From positions 682,001-746,000 of the forward strand of contig JAHLEZ010000006.1 in NCBI GenBank assembly GCA_020726505.1: a stretch of 64,000 nt of DNA, given 5' to 3'. Shown in pieces: positions 44,206 through 55,749 of this stretch (positions within the stretch are counted from its first letter, which is position 1; each line of letters opens with the position of its first letter). This DNA is from Leptodontidium sp. MPI-SDFR-AT-0119. Its lineage: Eukaryota > Ascomycota > Leotiomycetes > Helotiales > Leptodontidiaceae. The notes under the pieces are model-generated. The model was not told the origin of the DNA, did not search any database, and saw only the letters and a program-made list of their open reading frames with translations. A program made the translations under genes and the position numbers.

Positions 44206-45722
44206 GCAAGCTATGTAAAAATACATCAATGACATTCGATACTGGGCCTGTGTATAACTTCTGAAGCGGTAGGGTACGATGGTATCGATATTTCAAATTC
44301 AGGCATTGCAGCGAGCGGGCGTTGGGCGAATTTGAAGGATGTGGCTTGCTTGCTTACTTTTGGCCTTTGTCTTCTGAAGAGTTTGCTCTTCACTTGGTAC
44401 GTGGCAATTGGTTTGGTGTGGAGGACATGGAATATGTTCTGTGTACTTTAGGTGCAGGTAATAATGAATGAAACCAATCGTGCGAAATACGCAGAAGCTT
44501 TGGCTCGAGATAACTTCTTGTATTGTGATTGAGAGTCGAGATGAAAAGGAATGAGGCAGCCACGTAAAGCCCTTCTAGGTGGCAAGCCCTGTTTGGAAAT
44601 AGGATATCTGATCAGAATTGCATTTATAATGCCTCTGAGTGAATCTAGAAACTGTCAAAGCTGTCCAAGACTCAAGAATCATAGATGTAGAAAGTAAAAA
44701 CTGTTGACTTCCCCAACTATACTCTTCCCTCTGATCTAATAAGAACCCCAAGTCAATCTTCAGTTCAAGTCCATGATATGTGCTCAGAGTCTGGAATTCC
44801 AACCGCTTGAAAGTGTTAACATGTTCCTCGTGCATTAAGGTATGCCTTGCAGTTAATTAAACAAAAATCAAACTACTCTAGACAAGTTCGGGAGAAGATG
44901 TCAACTTGTGCTGAGTCATAGGACATGCTGGAGATTCTCCGGGTCTTTGGAAGACTGTTTCACATCTCCTATGTAGCTAGGTTGATTGAAGTCCCGCCAG
45001 AACTGTAGAACAATATTGTACGTCTACTTTATACTCTACTCTCGTATTGATAAGTGTTCAGGGAGCTGTGATGACTTAGTCTTAACTAGGATTTCCTGAG
45101 TATGTAATAGGATGGGAATTGGGAATGAACCCTAGGTTCGTGATGTGTGGGCTGTTTGTGACATGGCTTCAGCATAGTGCTACCGGTATTTGGATCATGC
45201 ATGAGTTAGATTCGTGGACTTTGTGACACGGCGAACCACATGTTTCTCATAGCAGGTAGAACCGTGAATGGTTTCGCGTTGATCAACAATAAAATCATGG
45301 TAGGGTGGTATTGTTATATGGCATTGCAATAACATGACGGAGACAGGAGGAAGACTACATCGACGAGCCTTGAATTCCACTTGCGGGCCACTGTAAGCAC
45401 AGTACAGCCTTTATATATTGTACATATTTCCATACATTGAGATACCGCGTGTCCCGATCTTCTGGATGCTTGTCAGCTGGTAGTCGTGATATGCGGCATA
45501 GCTGAAAACAATGACTGCGACATCATTTGCTGAGTGGATGACTATCTTCGGCCCGAATCTTGAGCAAGCGCGTAGAGTGTCGTGTCTGCTCTCCGAAGTA
45601 TCTAGCCCAGATGAGCCAACGTAGGAAGATGTCTACCGCTCACTGCTGAAATATTGATCCTCATTCGATGCCAGCTGAACTATTCGGCGCTCCGCGCTCT
45701 GCTGTGTTTTGCATAGTAGCCC
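44206..45722. other. Intergenic 1.5 kb between BTB-bromodomain and TIM21 genes
   Basis: Lies between two convergent 3' ends. Minus-strand open frames (44575-44835, 45195-45380) are short and featureless. No RNA gene recognised. Confidence 0.4.
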
Positions 45723-46568
45723 TCATCTCCAGGATATCCCAAAAAGCTTGGTCTTGTTCTTAGCAGGACTGTCGAGTGTAGCATCGGCGTTCTCCAGATA
45801 TATCCTCTGGTGACCTTTGACGTCCAATGTGAGGTACTTATAGACAAACTCTCCACCTCCCTCGCTTTCCGCCGGAGGTTTTATCATATGTAGGTTGACC
45901 ACCCCTTTGTTCAATGGCCCTTCCACCTGAGGAGAGTAAGCTTTGGCCGAAGTATCAAGGTTCAAAACCTACATTGAAATGCATAATCAGATGTTCTCTG
46001 CCATATTGATCTTTCCGCGTGCTTGAACTGAATAGTTGTTAGCGAATATCGCTATCATCCGCGACAACCCATACGCTATTGGTCTCGCTCTCGCCCACTT
46101 GTTCCACGTTGGCTCTCCGTATGCAGTTATTTTCTTGCTGTCGCCCAGTAGATCCGTACATCGGGCATCCTTCTTCACCTGGTTGACGGCCTTGTTGAAA
46201 TGTACTGTTTTGCTGTCGAATGAGAAGACTTCTGTCCACATAACATATCCTACGCCTCCCTGGTCAGAGTTAGTAACTGCTTGGTGCCGGGTAGGTTTTC
46301 TCGCGAAACGAACCGTCAGAACAGCACCGAGCAGAATGAAGCTGAAGTTGAAAGTCTGTTGTGTTGTCCTTGCAGCCTTCTCTCCTGCTGAAAGCTCGCC
46401 CCATGCGACTCTGCCATCGTCATTGAATGGCGTTACTGTCTTTCGTCTTGGCCGAGGAGCACTGCCAGTCGTTCCAAGACCTGTCTGGGTTGCATACAGT
46501 CGTGCGGCTACAATAGGGCGGAGGGTCGCCGGACATTTAAGCAGAATAGGGTGGCGGATTGAATTCAT
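45723..46568 (-). CDS. TIM21: Mitochondrial inner-membrane import subunit Tim21
   Basis: Four exons (46568-46314, 46259-46075, 46027-45973, 45926-45723) give 232 residues. The N-terminus is a mitochondrial presequence rich in Arg and Leu (HPILLKCPATLRPIVAARLY). One transmembrane segment spans the first splice junction (FSFILLGAVLT joined to GGVGYVMWTEVF). The intermembrane-space domain has the Tim21 signature SKKITAYGEPTWNKWARARP and HFNVEGPLNKGVVNLHMIKP, ending YKYLTLDVKGHQRIYLENAD. Tim21 links the TIM23 presequence translocase to TOM and to respiratory complexes. Length equals fungal homologues. It is divergent from GLO3 with 309 bases between starts. Confidence 0.94.
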
Positions 46569-46877
46569 AATGAGGGTTTGGATTGGTGTCTGTAGTGGAA
46601 GAAAAGCTTGTTGACTGTTGACTTCTTCAAGCTCCAGGTGAAGCTCATGATTTTGAAGCTTGATGTGGGGAAATACCGCTAGACTGTTTTTGACACAAGC
46701 AGCATCCAAGGCTTGGCTCGAATCCCCAATCGACAATCTGGCCCGCTCCTCGATATAATTCCACTTCAGCGCCCCCCGAAATAGGAGAACATCGCAACAC
46801 AACACAACCACAATATTGTGTCACTTGCATAGTCGAATCCAAATCGCCTCTTCCAGCAGAGACAACCAGGACCTACG
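46569..46877. promoter_or_regulatory. Shared divergent promoter, TIM21 / GLO3
   Basis: The 309 bases between the two start codons must contain both promoters, because the genes are transcribed away from each other. No TATA box or named factor site is evident by eye. The minus-strand open frame running through this region is treated as leader sequence. Confidence 0.55.
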
Positions 46878-48642
46878 ATGTCACCAACGCCGGAACAGGC
46901 TCAGGCGGAGCAAAGTACCTACCTGGCCACGGCCGAGGAGGTCAAGGCCATCTTTGCCAAACTGAAGACGAAGCCTGCGAATAAAGTGAGTGAAAGAGTG
47001 GTCGGCACATATAATCCTTCTTCTGCTGTTGGCGTGCTAGGGAACTCCCTGCGCGGGTATACGGCGAGATACTGAGATGAGCTGACCCAATGCCATAGGT
47101 ATGCTTCGATTGCAAAAAGAACAATCCTTCGTGGTGCTCGACAAATCTAGCAGTCTACCTCTGCATCGAATGCTCCTCAGTACACCGAGGCCTAGGAACT
47201 CACCGTACATTCGTGCGGTCACTCACTCTCGATGGTAGAATATTCAGATCCAGGAAGGAGAAACGTCATGGCTAACACATGCAGGCAAATGGACCTGGAA
47301 CCAACTCCGAATCATGAAAGTCGGGGGCAATGAAGCAGCAACCAAGTACTGGCAAAAGACTGGTGGACGTTCTATGCTGGACAGCAAGAATCCCGAGACA
47401 AAGTATACAAGGGACATTTGCGACAAATACACCCAAAGGCTCAAGGATCTCGCGCAAGCAGATGCAGCTCAACAGTTAGTCTTCCATGGTCCCCTTTCCA
47501 ACACTCCTAATGGATATACAGATTGGCGATTGCTAAAGCTGATGGTGATCTCGAAAATTCCCATGTTGTATACATCACCGATGTTATGAGCAATGGACCC
47601 GATGGCACTTCTACTCCAGCCGGCGAACCAGATGACGATTTCTTCTCCTCTTGGGACAAGCCAACAATTAAAAAGCCTACACCGCCCGTTTCCCGAACTG
47701 CGACGCCTCCTGTTGTTGGCCGAACTCCGTCACCATTCCTCAATGCTGGGGGCGCGAATGGGAATGGGAATGGCATTGCAAGAACCGCTTCTCCATTGGC
47801 AGGCGGTGCTGCTCCAACTGCGAGCCGAACCACTTCGTCTGCTGCTTTGCGCAAAGGAACTGCGATTGGATCAGGGCCACGTAAAGCGAACGTGTTGGGG
47901 GCTAAGAAGACAAAGTTGGGGGCAAAGAAGGTCACTGGAGATGTCATTGACTTTGACGCCGCAGAAAAGAAGGCCAAGGAGGAAGCCGAGAGGATCGCAA
48001 AGCTGGGATACGACCCAGATGCGGAAGAGGCTCCTATCACCAAGAAGTCGACCATCTCTAAAGCCGCAGATCTACCAAGCATCGCATCTCCAACTCCTAT
48101 CAGTCCCGGCTCTAGAGGACGTAACAACAGCGACGTTGAGCGACTTGGAATGGGTATGGGACGTCTAGGATTTGGGCAAGTTGGTGGTAGCAAGCCAGCA
48201 GCGGCTCCAAAGAAAATGGGAGGATTTGGCTCTGTCGGTCCAGCCAAAGAAGGTGAGATAGGAAACTGATATTACAAAGTCTGTACTAACAGATTTCACA
48301 GAGGATGACCAAAAATACGCTCGCCAAAAGTTCGGGACCCAGAAGGGTATTTCGTCAGACGAATTCTTCGGTAAAGGAGCTTTTGATCCCAATGCACAAT
48401 CCGAAGCGAAGAGCCGACTACAAGGATTCGAAGGGGCCACCTCCATCTCATCGAATGCATACTTTGGCAGACCCGAGGAGGAGGATGCTGGAGAGGACTA
48501 TGGTGATTTGGAAAGTGCTGCCAAGGATTTTGTCCGCAAGTTTGGTGTTACTGCAGGCGATGATTTGGAGAACCTTACTCAAGTTCTTGGCGAGGGAGCG
48601 ACCAAATTGCAGGGTGCTATCAGGAGCTATCTCAACAGCTAG
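46878..48642 (+). CDS. GLO3: ADP-ribosylation factor GTPase-activating protein Glo3
   Basis: Five exons (46878-46985, 47099-47234, 47285-47474, 47522-48252, 48302-48642) give about 501 residues. The ArfGAP zinc finger lies at residues about 38-75 with [13 protein letters not shown] and [20 protein letters not shown]; the Arg in THRTF is the arginine finger. Residues about 150-390 are a low-complexity Ser/Thr/Pro/Gly/Ala linker including [17 protein letters not shown], matching the coatomer-binding region. The C-terminus contains a repeated Glo3 motif ([30 protein letters not shown]). The protein activates Arf1 GTP hydrolysis on COPI vesicles for Golgi-to-ER retrieval. Gene is intact. Confidence 0.94.
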
Positions 48643-50210
48643 AGTGTCTATCCCGAGAATGGTGACTTTTATCCTGGACCGAGGCATGGGGGTGGTCGAA
48701 GTCTGGCGTTTGGCGTAGGATGACAGATGATTTATAGCTCACCTGTGAGGGGAAGTTTGCCTCGAAGACGGTAGTATTGAAGGTGCAGGCACTATGGACG
48801 AGCCATTTTGTCTCGGGGGGCTTGGTTTGTGGCATAGATTGCGGTCCTTCGGATTAATAAAATGAAAACGTTGAATCCCAGTTCGGTTCCCCCCCCTCAT
48901 TTTGTTGTCTTCGCTTAAGGCATGGAATCGTGAAAAGATGGACAGGCCAGATGGGCCGGCTCGTCCCCTCGTGCCGATGAATGCATCATTGGCCGAGAAT
49001 CTCCTTTTTAGGTAGCTACCGAATGAAGCCTTCCCAGTAGAGCGCGGCTAGGCGTAGTTGAATTAGAGAAGTCGAAAAGGGGGGGTTCACATGAACGAGA
49101 TTGAAAAGGGACTTCCCCATCGGACAGGACTACGTTACTCTTAACTCAAGCCAAACAAAGTACGAGATAGCAGTATTTGATAGTACAGTAATACCTATTT
49201 TTCGTCAATAATTACCTAGGTAAGGTACGCATCTCGATACCTCGGCAAGGAGAGCAGCCTGCTAGAGGAGCGGAGTTCAACACGTGAGTCCACGTGACGA
49301 TGATCACATGAGTAGACCTACACCTCCACCTTGGAAGTCCATTCTATTTATATCCTACAGACCGCAACAACTCTTCCAAGTCCCAAGACCTGTCAGAACA
49401 AATTGAAGCCATTCACAAAAACAGCCAACGGCCGCCAAAATAAAAATAAAGTTGGTCCCAAAAACCAAGGTTTCAGCATCCAAAGCGGGCCGGAAAACAA
49501 GTGGCCAGGAACGGCTGTGATGTGACGCTGAACCTCACCCCTGAACGGATGAACGATGAGATGGGTAAAAAGCGCTGGCTGGGGTGGGCAGAGACAAGGT
49601 CTGGGCAGGGATAAGGAGCTCGCTTCCAGCCTGTTTTCAATGATCGCCCTGTTGTTTGGCCAGCTTTTCTGCGCTTATGACGTAGAGCCATTGACATCCC
49701 TTGCGACGACAACGCAGACGCCAGTTTTTATGACTCTGGAGATTGGATGGACTGATGGAAGAGTGGCGGACATGCCATCTTGATTGATGGGATGAATTGT
49801 GGCAGGGCAAACCAGACCAGACTAGGTCGTGGGGTCGGCGTAGGCTACCTGATGCTATGTTAGCGCTGGTGGTTGGGCTGGTCTGGTTTGGGTCTTTTTG
49901 TTGTTTCCTTTTATTGACTGGGAGAGAGTGCTGCGTTAGGTATGGTATGGCGTGTTGGAGACGGACGAGATGATGTCGTTTGTAAGACATCTTGATTATG
50001 GGCTTCCGGGGTAAGGCTCAAGGAAGAATGGAGGGTGAGTTATTCACTGGCTGGAGCTGAGATAAGTACTGGCTAGTCGACCTTTCTTCAACATCTTCTT
50101 GTTTTCTCTTGTTACATTACCAAATACTTCTTTGACTACATACCACGACTACTTGAACGCAAGAGCATCTCTATTTACTTGCAAGCGCAGGTGCACTACT
50201 CGTACTCGAT
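48643..50210. other. Intergenic 1.57 kb between GLO3 and the SUR7-like gene
   Basis: Contains the GLO3 3' end and the upstream region of the SUR7-like gene. No gene is supported; open frames are short and overlap on both strands. Confidence 0.4.
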
Positions 50211-51338
50211 ATGAGGATCACAGCTCTCTTCCCGCTGGCTTGTGCCATTGCGGGATTCGTGCTTTCTATGCTTTGTCTCTTCGCGGGCAGCAAGAAGGCG
50301 TTTATGGAAGACTACAATATTATCACTGTACGTCCTCCTCTCCTCTTCGCGGACTCGCAGACACAGTAACTAACTGGCTTCTCTCAACAGCTCAACACAT
50401 CTACTCTCGGCCACAACATCCTCGGCTCAGACGACCCAAGTGCAACAACCACATCCTCTGCCGCAGCCGCAACAGCAACATCTACAGCGGACAAGATCGG
50501 AGACTTCTTCACGGACATCAAAGACAACGTTACGGATACGATCGAGAATGAGTTCAATGACTTGGTGGCAGATATCGCGGATAAGTTGGCGAAGGAACTG
50601 GGTATCCATCAGTGGTATAGCTTGCATCTGTTGGACATGTGCGAAGGAGAATACAAACCAAATGCCACTGCAAAGGGAGCAAGCAAGAACGTCACATCTT
50701 GCTCGAACAGAACCGCTATGTGTAAGTCCAGTCCTCAACAAATCTACCAAGGAAAAGAGGAAACACAGCTGACATGTAAAACAGATGATTTCGACCTGGA
50801 CAAAGTCCTAAACCAACAACTCGAAGTCGGACCCCTCAAAATCAACCTCTCAGACATCAACTGGCCCGACGACATCCAAAAGGGTCTCGACACCCTCAAC
50901 GTAGCTTTCAACGCCGTCTTCATCCTCTACGCAATCGGCATCGCCGCCGCAGGCCTCGCCATCATCGCCTCCCTAATCGCCTTCTTCCTGCACGGCTCAC
51001 GGCTGATCTCTTTCGGGAACTGGGGTCTCGCATCACTCAGCTTCATCTGCCTGCTCGTATCCTCCGCGCTCGTCACATACGTTATGAACAAAGGCGTGCA
51101 TATTATTAATAAATACGGCAATGATGTTGGCGCGTATGCGTATAGGGGGACCAAGTATTTGGTTATTACGTGGGTGGCTGTGGCGGTTATGTTCCTGGCG
51201 AGCGCGGCGTGGGTGCTGGAGTTCTTTGTGGGCAAGAGGAAGGAGAGGAGGGAGTATACGGAGAAATCGCATCGGTCGAGGGGGTGGGGGAGGAGTAGGA
51301 AGAGTGATGAGGCGCAGTTGAGACGGGCTGGTGTTTGA
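50211..51338 (+). CDS. SUR7/PalI-family four-helix membrane protein
   Basis: Three exons (50211-50327, 50391-50721, 50785-51338) give about 333 residues. The first helix is at the extreme N-terminus (FPLACAIAGFVLSMLCLFAG). A long extracellular loop contains HQWYSLHLLDMCEGEYKPNA, the WxxxLxxxCxG pattern characteristic of the SUR7/PalI group. Three more helices follow (VFILYAIGIAAAGLAIIASL, FGNWGLASLSFICLLVSSAL, WVAVAVMFLASAAWVLEFFV), and the cytosolic tail is strongly basic. Yeast Sur7 marks eisosome domains; PalI-related members act in pH sensing or cell-wall integrity. Which branch applies here is not decided. Confidence 0.85.
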
Positions 51339-52647
51339 TTTGGACGTGCTTGGGGAGGGGGGTGATGAATATCATGATGATACGATATTATGATTGTTGG
51401 ATGAGCGAGCGTTGAATTCTTCTTCGGCGCATTTTGGGTTTGAGATGATGGATTGGATACCTACCTACATAGTCTGCAGGTCGTCGTTGCTTTTTCGATT
51501 TGTTTTCAATACCCCAGGATCTCGTTCTTATCGTTCATTGTATCATACCTTGGTTTTGACAATGTTTGTTTGTTTGACTGGCAGAGCAAAATGATGCCAG
51601 TTAGATCTAGATCAAGATCCATATGAAGCACTTCTTCGAACCGTTTTTTCCCAATGAGTTTTGACTGATTTCCTCGATAAACATGAAAGAAAAGTTAAAT
51701 ATATTATCGCAAACCCAATCCAATACGGCAATTCCCTATGCAGAGTTCATGCGATATATTCTCAAGGGTAGAAACTTGTCACTCACTTATCAAGAGAACC
51801 TTTGTACAAAATTAATAGATACCGTAACTTTACAGCCTCACCAGCCACAATTTCTCCATCCACAGCTTCATCTGATTGATGACAAAGAAGCAGAAGCCAC
51901 ACCATGTCCCATGCTCGACATCCCCGTAGCCAGATTAACGATAGTGCGCATCGACCAGGAATCAAGCTTATCTGAACCTTGTCCAGCTGAGGTCCCCTCA
52001 GTCGAAGTCTAGAAACATTGATTGATTGCGCTTCAAGAACCAGATATTGCAGACTTATTGAAAGCGCATTAGAAAAGATGGCATAATGTAGAAGGAAGAC
52101 AGACTGTTGCAGGCAATGTAACAAGCTTCAAATAATATTTAATATTATTATATAGTATAAGAAGAAGACCGCATCGTATCAGATCCCCATAACCAAGTCG
52201 GTTCCGGCACGCAGCTGCCGTTGGCAAATATCTGGTGGGCTGATATGGGGCCAGCAAGGGGAAAGCCAATTGGTTGAGCTCTGCTGGATACACTGCGTTC
52301 AGGCCCAGTCTAGAAGGAATGAGGCATGGCATCCCCCTCTAGTGCACGTCACTAAGTCCAGGTCCAGCTACCTTAGCTGGGCGCGTTTGCAGATGTTTAA
52401 TTTCTTGCGACGACACCTTCATCTGCATCTCTGCATCCTCTTCTGCTTCTCGATTATTGTGGTGAGAACATCTTTTGGTCAATCCATCTGTGACGTTGAT
52501 CATCCCTCCAGCTGTTTTATTGTTCCGTGAGGGATATTCTTTTGCGCGACTACGTTGGGTGAGGTGATTTGAGTGAGGAACAGAGGTTTGAAGGAGGGAA
52601 CTTGATTGGTTTATCGATTGGCTGGAAGAACCATCACCACAAACATC
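51339..52647. other. Intergenic 1.3 kb between SUR7-like and PNS1-like genes
   Basis: An ATG-started open frame of 109 codons at 51683-52012 (+) has no recognisable features and is not called a gene. The rest is AT-rich spacer and promoter. Confidence 0.4.
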
Positions 52648-54463
52648 ATGGCTTACAATCAACCTCAACACGGCGGAGAGGCTGATGCCTACTACCAGTC
52701 TGGCCAGCAAGATGTCGGTATGCAGGACAAGCAGAAGGGGCATGGACAAGGTCAATATCAACAACAAGGTGGATATCAACAGCAGCCGCAAGGTCAATAT
52801 CAACAACCACAACAACCCTACCAGCAGCAACAACAAGTTCCTCCTCCCCAACAATATCCCCAACAGCCCCCCAATTATGGAAACAACATGCCCCCGCAGA
52901 ATGCGCCAAATGGAAAGTTGTCTGGTTTCGAGCAGACATTCAAGCTGGACAAGCCGAAGTACAATGATATCTGGGCTGCGCTCCTGTTCCTGGCTACTTT
53001 CTTGGGATTCTGTGCTGTCTCGGGATTGGCTATTCATGGATATGTTATTGGTGGTAGTGGAGGCATTTACAATGGCAACCAAACCGTCTCGTTGAACTCT
53101 AATACCATCATCTTGTTGTGAGTCTGCCCTCGAAATTCAATCAGGGATGCGTACTGATCTTAATAGCGCTTTCGTCCTGGCTGTGGCTTTTGTTACTTCT
53201 GCTGCTTACTTCTGGATTATTCGTGCTTTCACTAAACAGTAAGATCCACACTTCCACCAAGATGAGCTGCCTATTGACGTTCAGACAGAGCTATCTGGAT
53301 CACGGGTATTCTTCAAATCGTCCTCGGAATCGGTACGGCTATTGTCTACTTCGCGCGCCACTATTACAGCGCTGCAATCGTCTACCTCATTTTCTCGGTG
53401 TTCTACATCATCTGTTTCATTTCTTGGATCCCCCGTATCCCCTTCTCGGTTCTGATGCTTCAAACCGTCATCGATGTTTCCAAGAATTACGGGCACGTCT
53501 TCATGGTTTCTGCGATTGGAGGATTCATCGCCACTGCTTTCGGTGCTTGGTTCTCGGTCACCATGGTCTCCGTATACGTGAGATATTACCCAAATAATGC
53601 TGCATGCTCGACAGACGGAGGATGCAGCAAAGCCAAAGTAATTGGTCTTCTCGTCTTCATCACATTCGCTGGCTACTGGATCACCGAAGTCATCAAGAAC
53701 GTCATTCACGTCACCATCTCAGGTGTCTACGGATCCTGGTATTTCTGCGCCCAGAAGCCAGGCGGTGTCCCCAAAGGAGCTACTCGTGGAGCTTTCAAGC
53801 GTTCGATGACCTACAGCTTCGGCAGTATCAGTTTTGGAAGCTTGATCGTTGCACTGATTCAATGCTTGCGTCAGGCTTGTTCGATTGCTCAGCAGAATGA
53901 AGCTGCACAGGGCAATCTCCTCGGCGCCGCTTTCTTCTGCTTCTTGGAATGCTTCATCGGGATCTTGGACTGGGCCATTCAATTTATCAACGAATATGCA
54001 TTCTCATACATCGCCTTGTATGGAAAGGCATACATCCCTGCTGCAAAGGTAAGCAAAGATTACCCGTCTAACCACGATCCTATACTGACTCAAGCAGACA
54101 ACCTGGACTACGATAAAAGACCGCGGCATCGACGCCCTCGTCAACGAATGCCTCATCAACCCCGTCCTAACCATGGGTGCCGTCTTCGTAGCCTACCTCT
54201 GCTCCTTCCTCGCCTACCTCTACCTCTCCTTTACTGCGCCAGCTTACAACCAAGGCAACGCTTTCACGGCCGTTGTCATGGCGTTCGCATTCCTCATCGC
54301 TCTGCAGATTGCCAATATCTTCCTCGTTTCTATCAAGAGCGGTGTTTCGACCCTCTTTGTGGCGATGGCTTTCGATCCCGAGGTGCTCATCAATGAGTTC
54401 CCTGATCTGTGGCAGCGCTTGATTCACGTTTATCCGCACGTGCAGCAGGCGGTGCATGTCTGA
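52648..54463 (+). CDS. PNS1: Choline-transporter-like protein Pns1
   Basis: Four exons (52648-53117, 53167-53238, 53289-54048, 54098-54463) give about 555 residues. The first 80 residues are a Gln/Pro/Gly/Tyr-rich cytosolic tail with GGYQQQPQGQYQQPQQPYQQ. The CTL/SLC44 family pattern follows: FEQTFKLDKPKYNDIWAALL, many hydrophobic spans, and the family hallmarks VIKNVIHVTISGVYGSWYFC, AFKRSMTYSFGSISFGSLIV and NEYAFSYIALYGKAYIPAAK. The C-terminal part ends ALVNECLINPVLTMGAVFVA and further helices. CTL proteins are plasma-membrane proteins; animal members move choline, but yeast Pns1 did not clearly show that activity, so the substrate is open. All phases agree. Confidence 0.93.
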
Positions 54464-55334
54464 GGCGTGGAGGGCGCTAAGGGCGGAAGGGACTTGACGT
54501 GTAAGTGTGTGAGAAAACGTGGTGTTTATGTTGGATTGTGCTGGGTGACTTGGAGAACCGGAAAAGCAATTAAAACTTGATTTTGCAAGTTCGGTACTAT
54601 GGCTGTGACGTGGGGTGGCAAGGGGATCTGGAAGGGGAGGGAAGAGGGAAGGGAAGGACAATACCCAGGTGGCGGGCGTTCTGGCTATGCATGCTGTGCT
54701 GTGCTGTTTTGTGTTTGAATGCGCTCTGAATCGAATACCATGCGTGCGGAAATAGGATATACATAATGTACAGTGCTAATGAAAATCGATACCATCGTAA
54801 ACGATATGTTATTTCTTCCTTTCTTGCTTTCTTATCTTGAAGGTAGTACTTTGGGTGAGTGATGGGGTTGGATAGGAGAGGATGGGAGGAATTGAGGGGT
54901 GGGTCGGTGATGAGAGGAGATCAATGGAAGTTTTGGTTTTCAGCGATGGACGTTGGTTGTTGATGAGCTGATGTGGTAATGGGCTCGTCAGCTCCAGAAC
55001 CTTGACGTCCCGAATGATGAGAAGAGCTCAAAACGAGCCAAGTTAAGTCAAGTCAAGTTAGTATCCATGACTAGGAGATTGGGAGGTTGTGTGGTTTTGG
55101 AGTGAGTCTCTTTTTTTTCGCAGAAGTACAAATACTGTGCTATGCTATTCCGAAAAGAATTCAAAAACGCTATGGGAAAGAGAGTAAACAGACCATCCTC
55201 CCACGAAGTCTACAAAACGCATCAAACGGGAACAGAAAAGGCACCAAGGAGAGGGAAATACATCGAACACCAACTCTTCCACGCACGCAATCCCCCGAGC
55301 CAAAAACAACTACCAACCCAAAGGAAATCTGCCT

Positions 55335-55355
55335 CCCCCCCCCCCCCCCCCCCCC
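55335..55355. repeat. Poly-C tract (21 C)
   Basis: An uninterrupted run of 21 cytosines followed directly by four guanines. Its minus strand is a long G-run that could form a quadruplex. Confidence 0.9.
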
Positions 55356-55678
55356 GGGGTAAAAGAGAAAAGAAGGAAGGGGGAAAGATTCCGAGAGCTG
55401 CAATCCATCCAAATATGCAACAGAACAAGAAACGAAAGTGCGCGCAAGAGAATGGAAATGGAGATGTTTACGAACACCATGGAGAGAAGAAAACCCGGTA
55501 CTCTACTCTGAAAATCGAGGAGGAGAGTAAGTGGACCACAGAGATGAGACGACTCAATGGATGAAACAGTAACATTGCTGGGGTGAGGGAGGGGGAACTC
55601 CGAAAAAGGGGAAGGGGATGATGTTCGCAGAACTCCTTTTCCCGTGATGGCAGGAAAGGAAAGAAAGGAACAAGAAGA

Positions 55679-55706
55679 GGGGGGGGGGGGGGGGGGGGGG
55701 GGGGGG
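55679..55706. repeat. Poly-G tract (28 G)
   Basis: An uninterrupted run of 28 guanines about 320 bases from the C21 tract, just beyond the 3' end of the Argonaute gene. The run length is prone to sequencing error. Confidence 0.9.
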
Positions 55707-55749
55707 TGGGAGGGGAAATGAGGACGGGAAATCAAGTGGGAGGACGAGG

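Larger units (their letters stand above)
54464..55749. other. Intergenic 1.29 kb between PNS1 and the Argonaute gene, with poly-C and poly-G tracts
   Basis: Two convergent 3' ends meet here. The region holds a C21 run (55335-55355) and a G28 run (55679-55706), mutually complementary. Open frames crossing these tracts are of biased composition and are not credible genes. Confidence 0.55.

Noticed and set aside
44206..45722. Search for tRNA or other structured RNA in this and other long intergenic stretches
   Set aside because: No cloverleaf with matching A and B boxes could be recognised by eye. A covariance-model scan (tRNAscan-SE, Infernal) would be decisive.
46039..46811. Long plus-strand frame (46036-46614) and extended minus-strand frame starting at 46811
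   Set aside because: The first is antisense to TIM21 exons. The second only extends TIM21 upstream of its presequence; the ATG at 46568 gives the normal N-terminus.
47507..48247. Minus-strand frame of 246 codons
   Set aside because: Exact antisense of the large GLO3 linker exon, with no family features of its own.
51683..52012. Open frame of 109 codons with an ATG between the SUR7-like and PNS1 genes
   Set aside because: No recognisable motif, no signal or splice partner, and composition like the surrounding spacer. It could be a small lineage-specific gene but cannot be supported.
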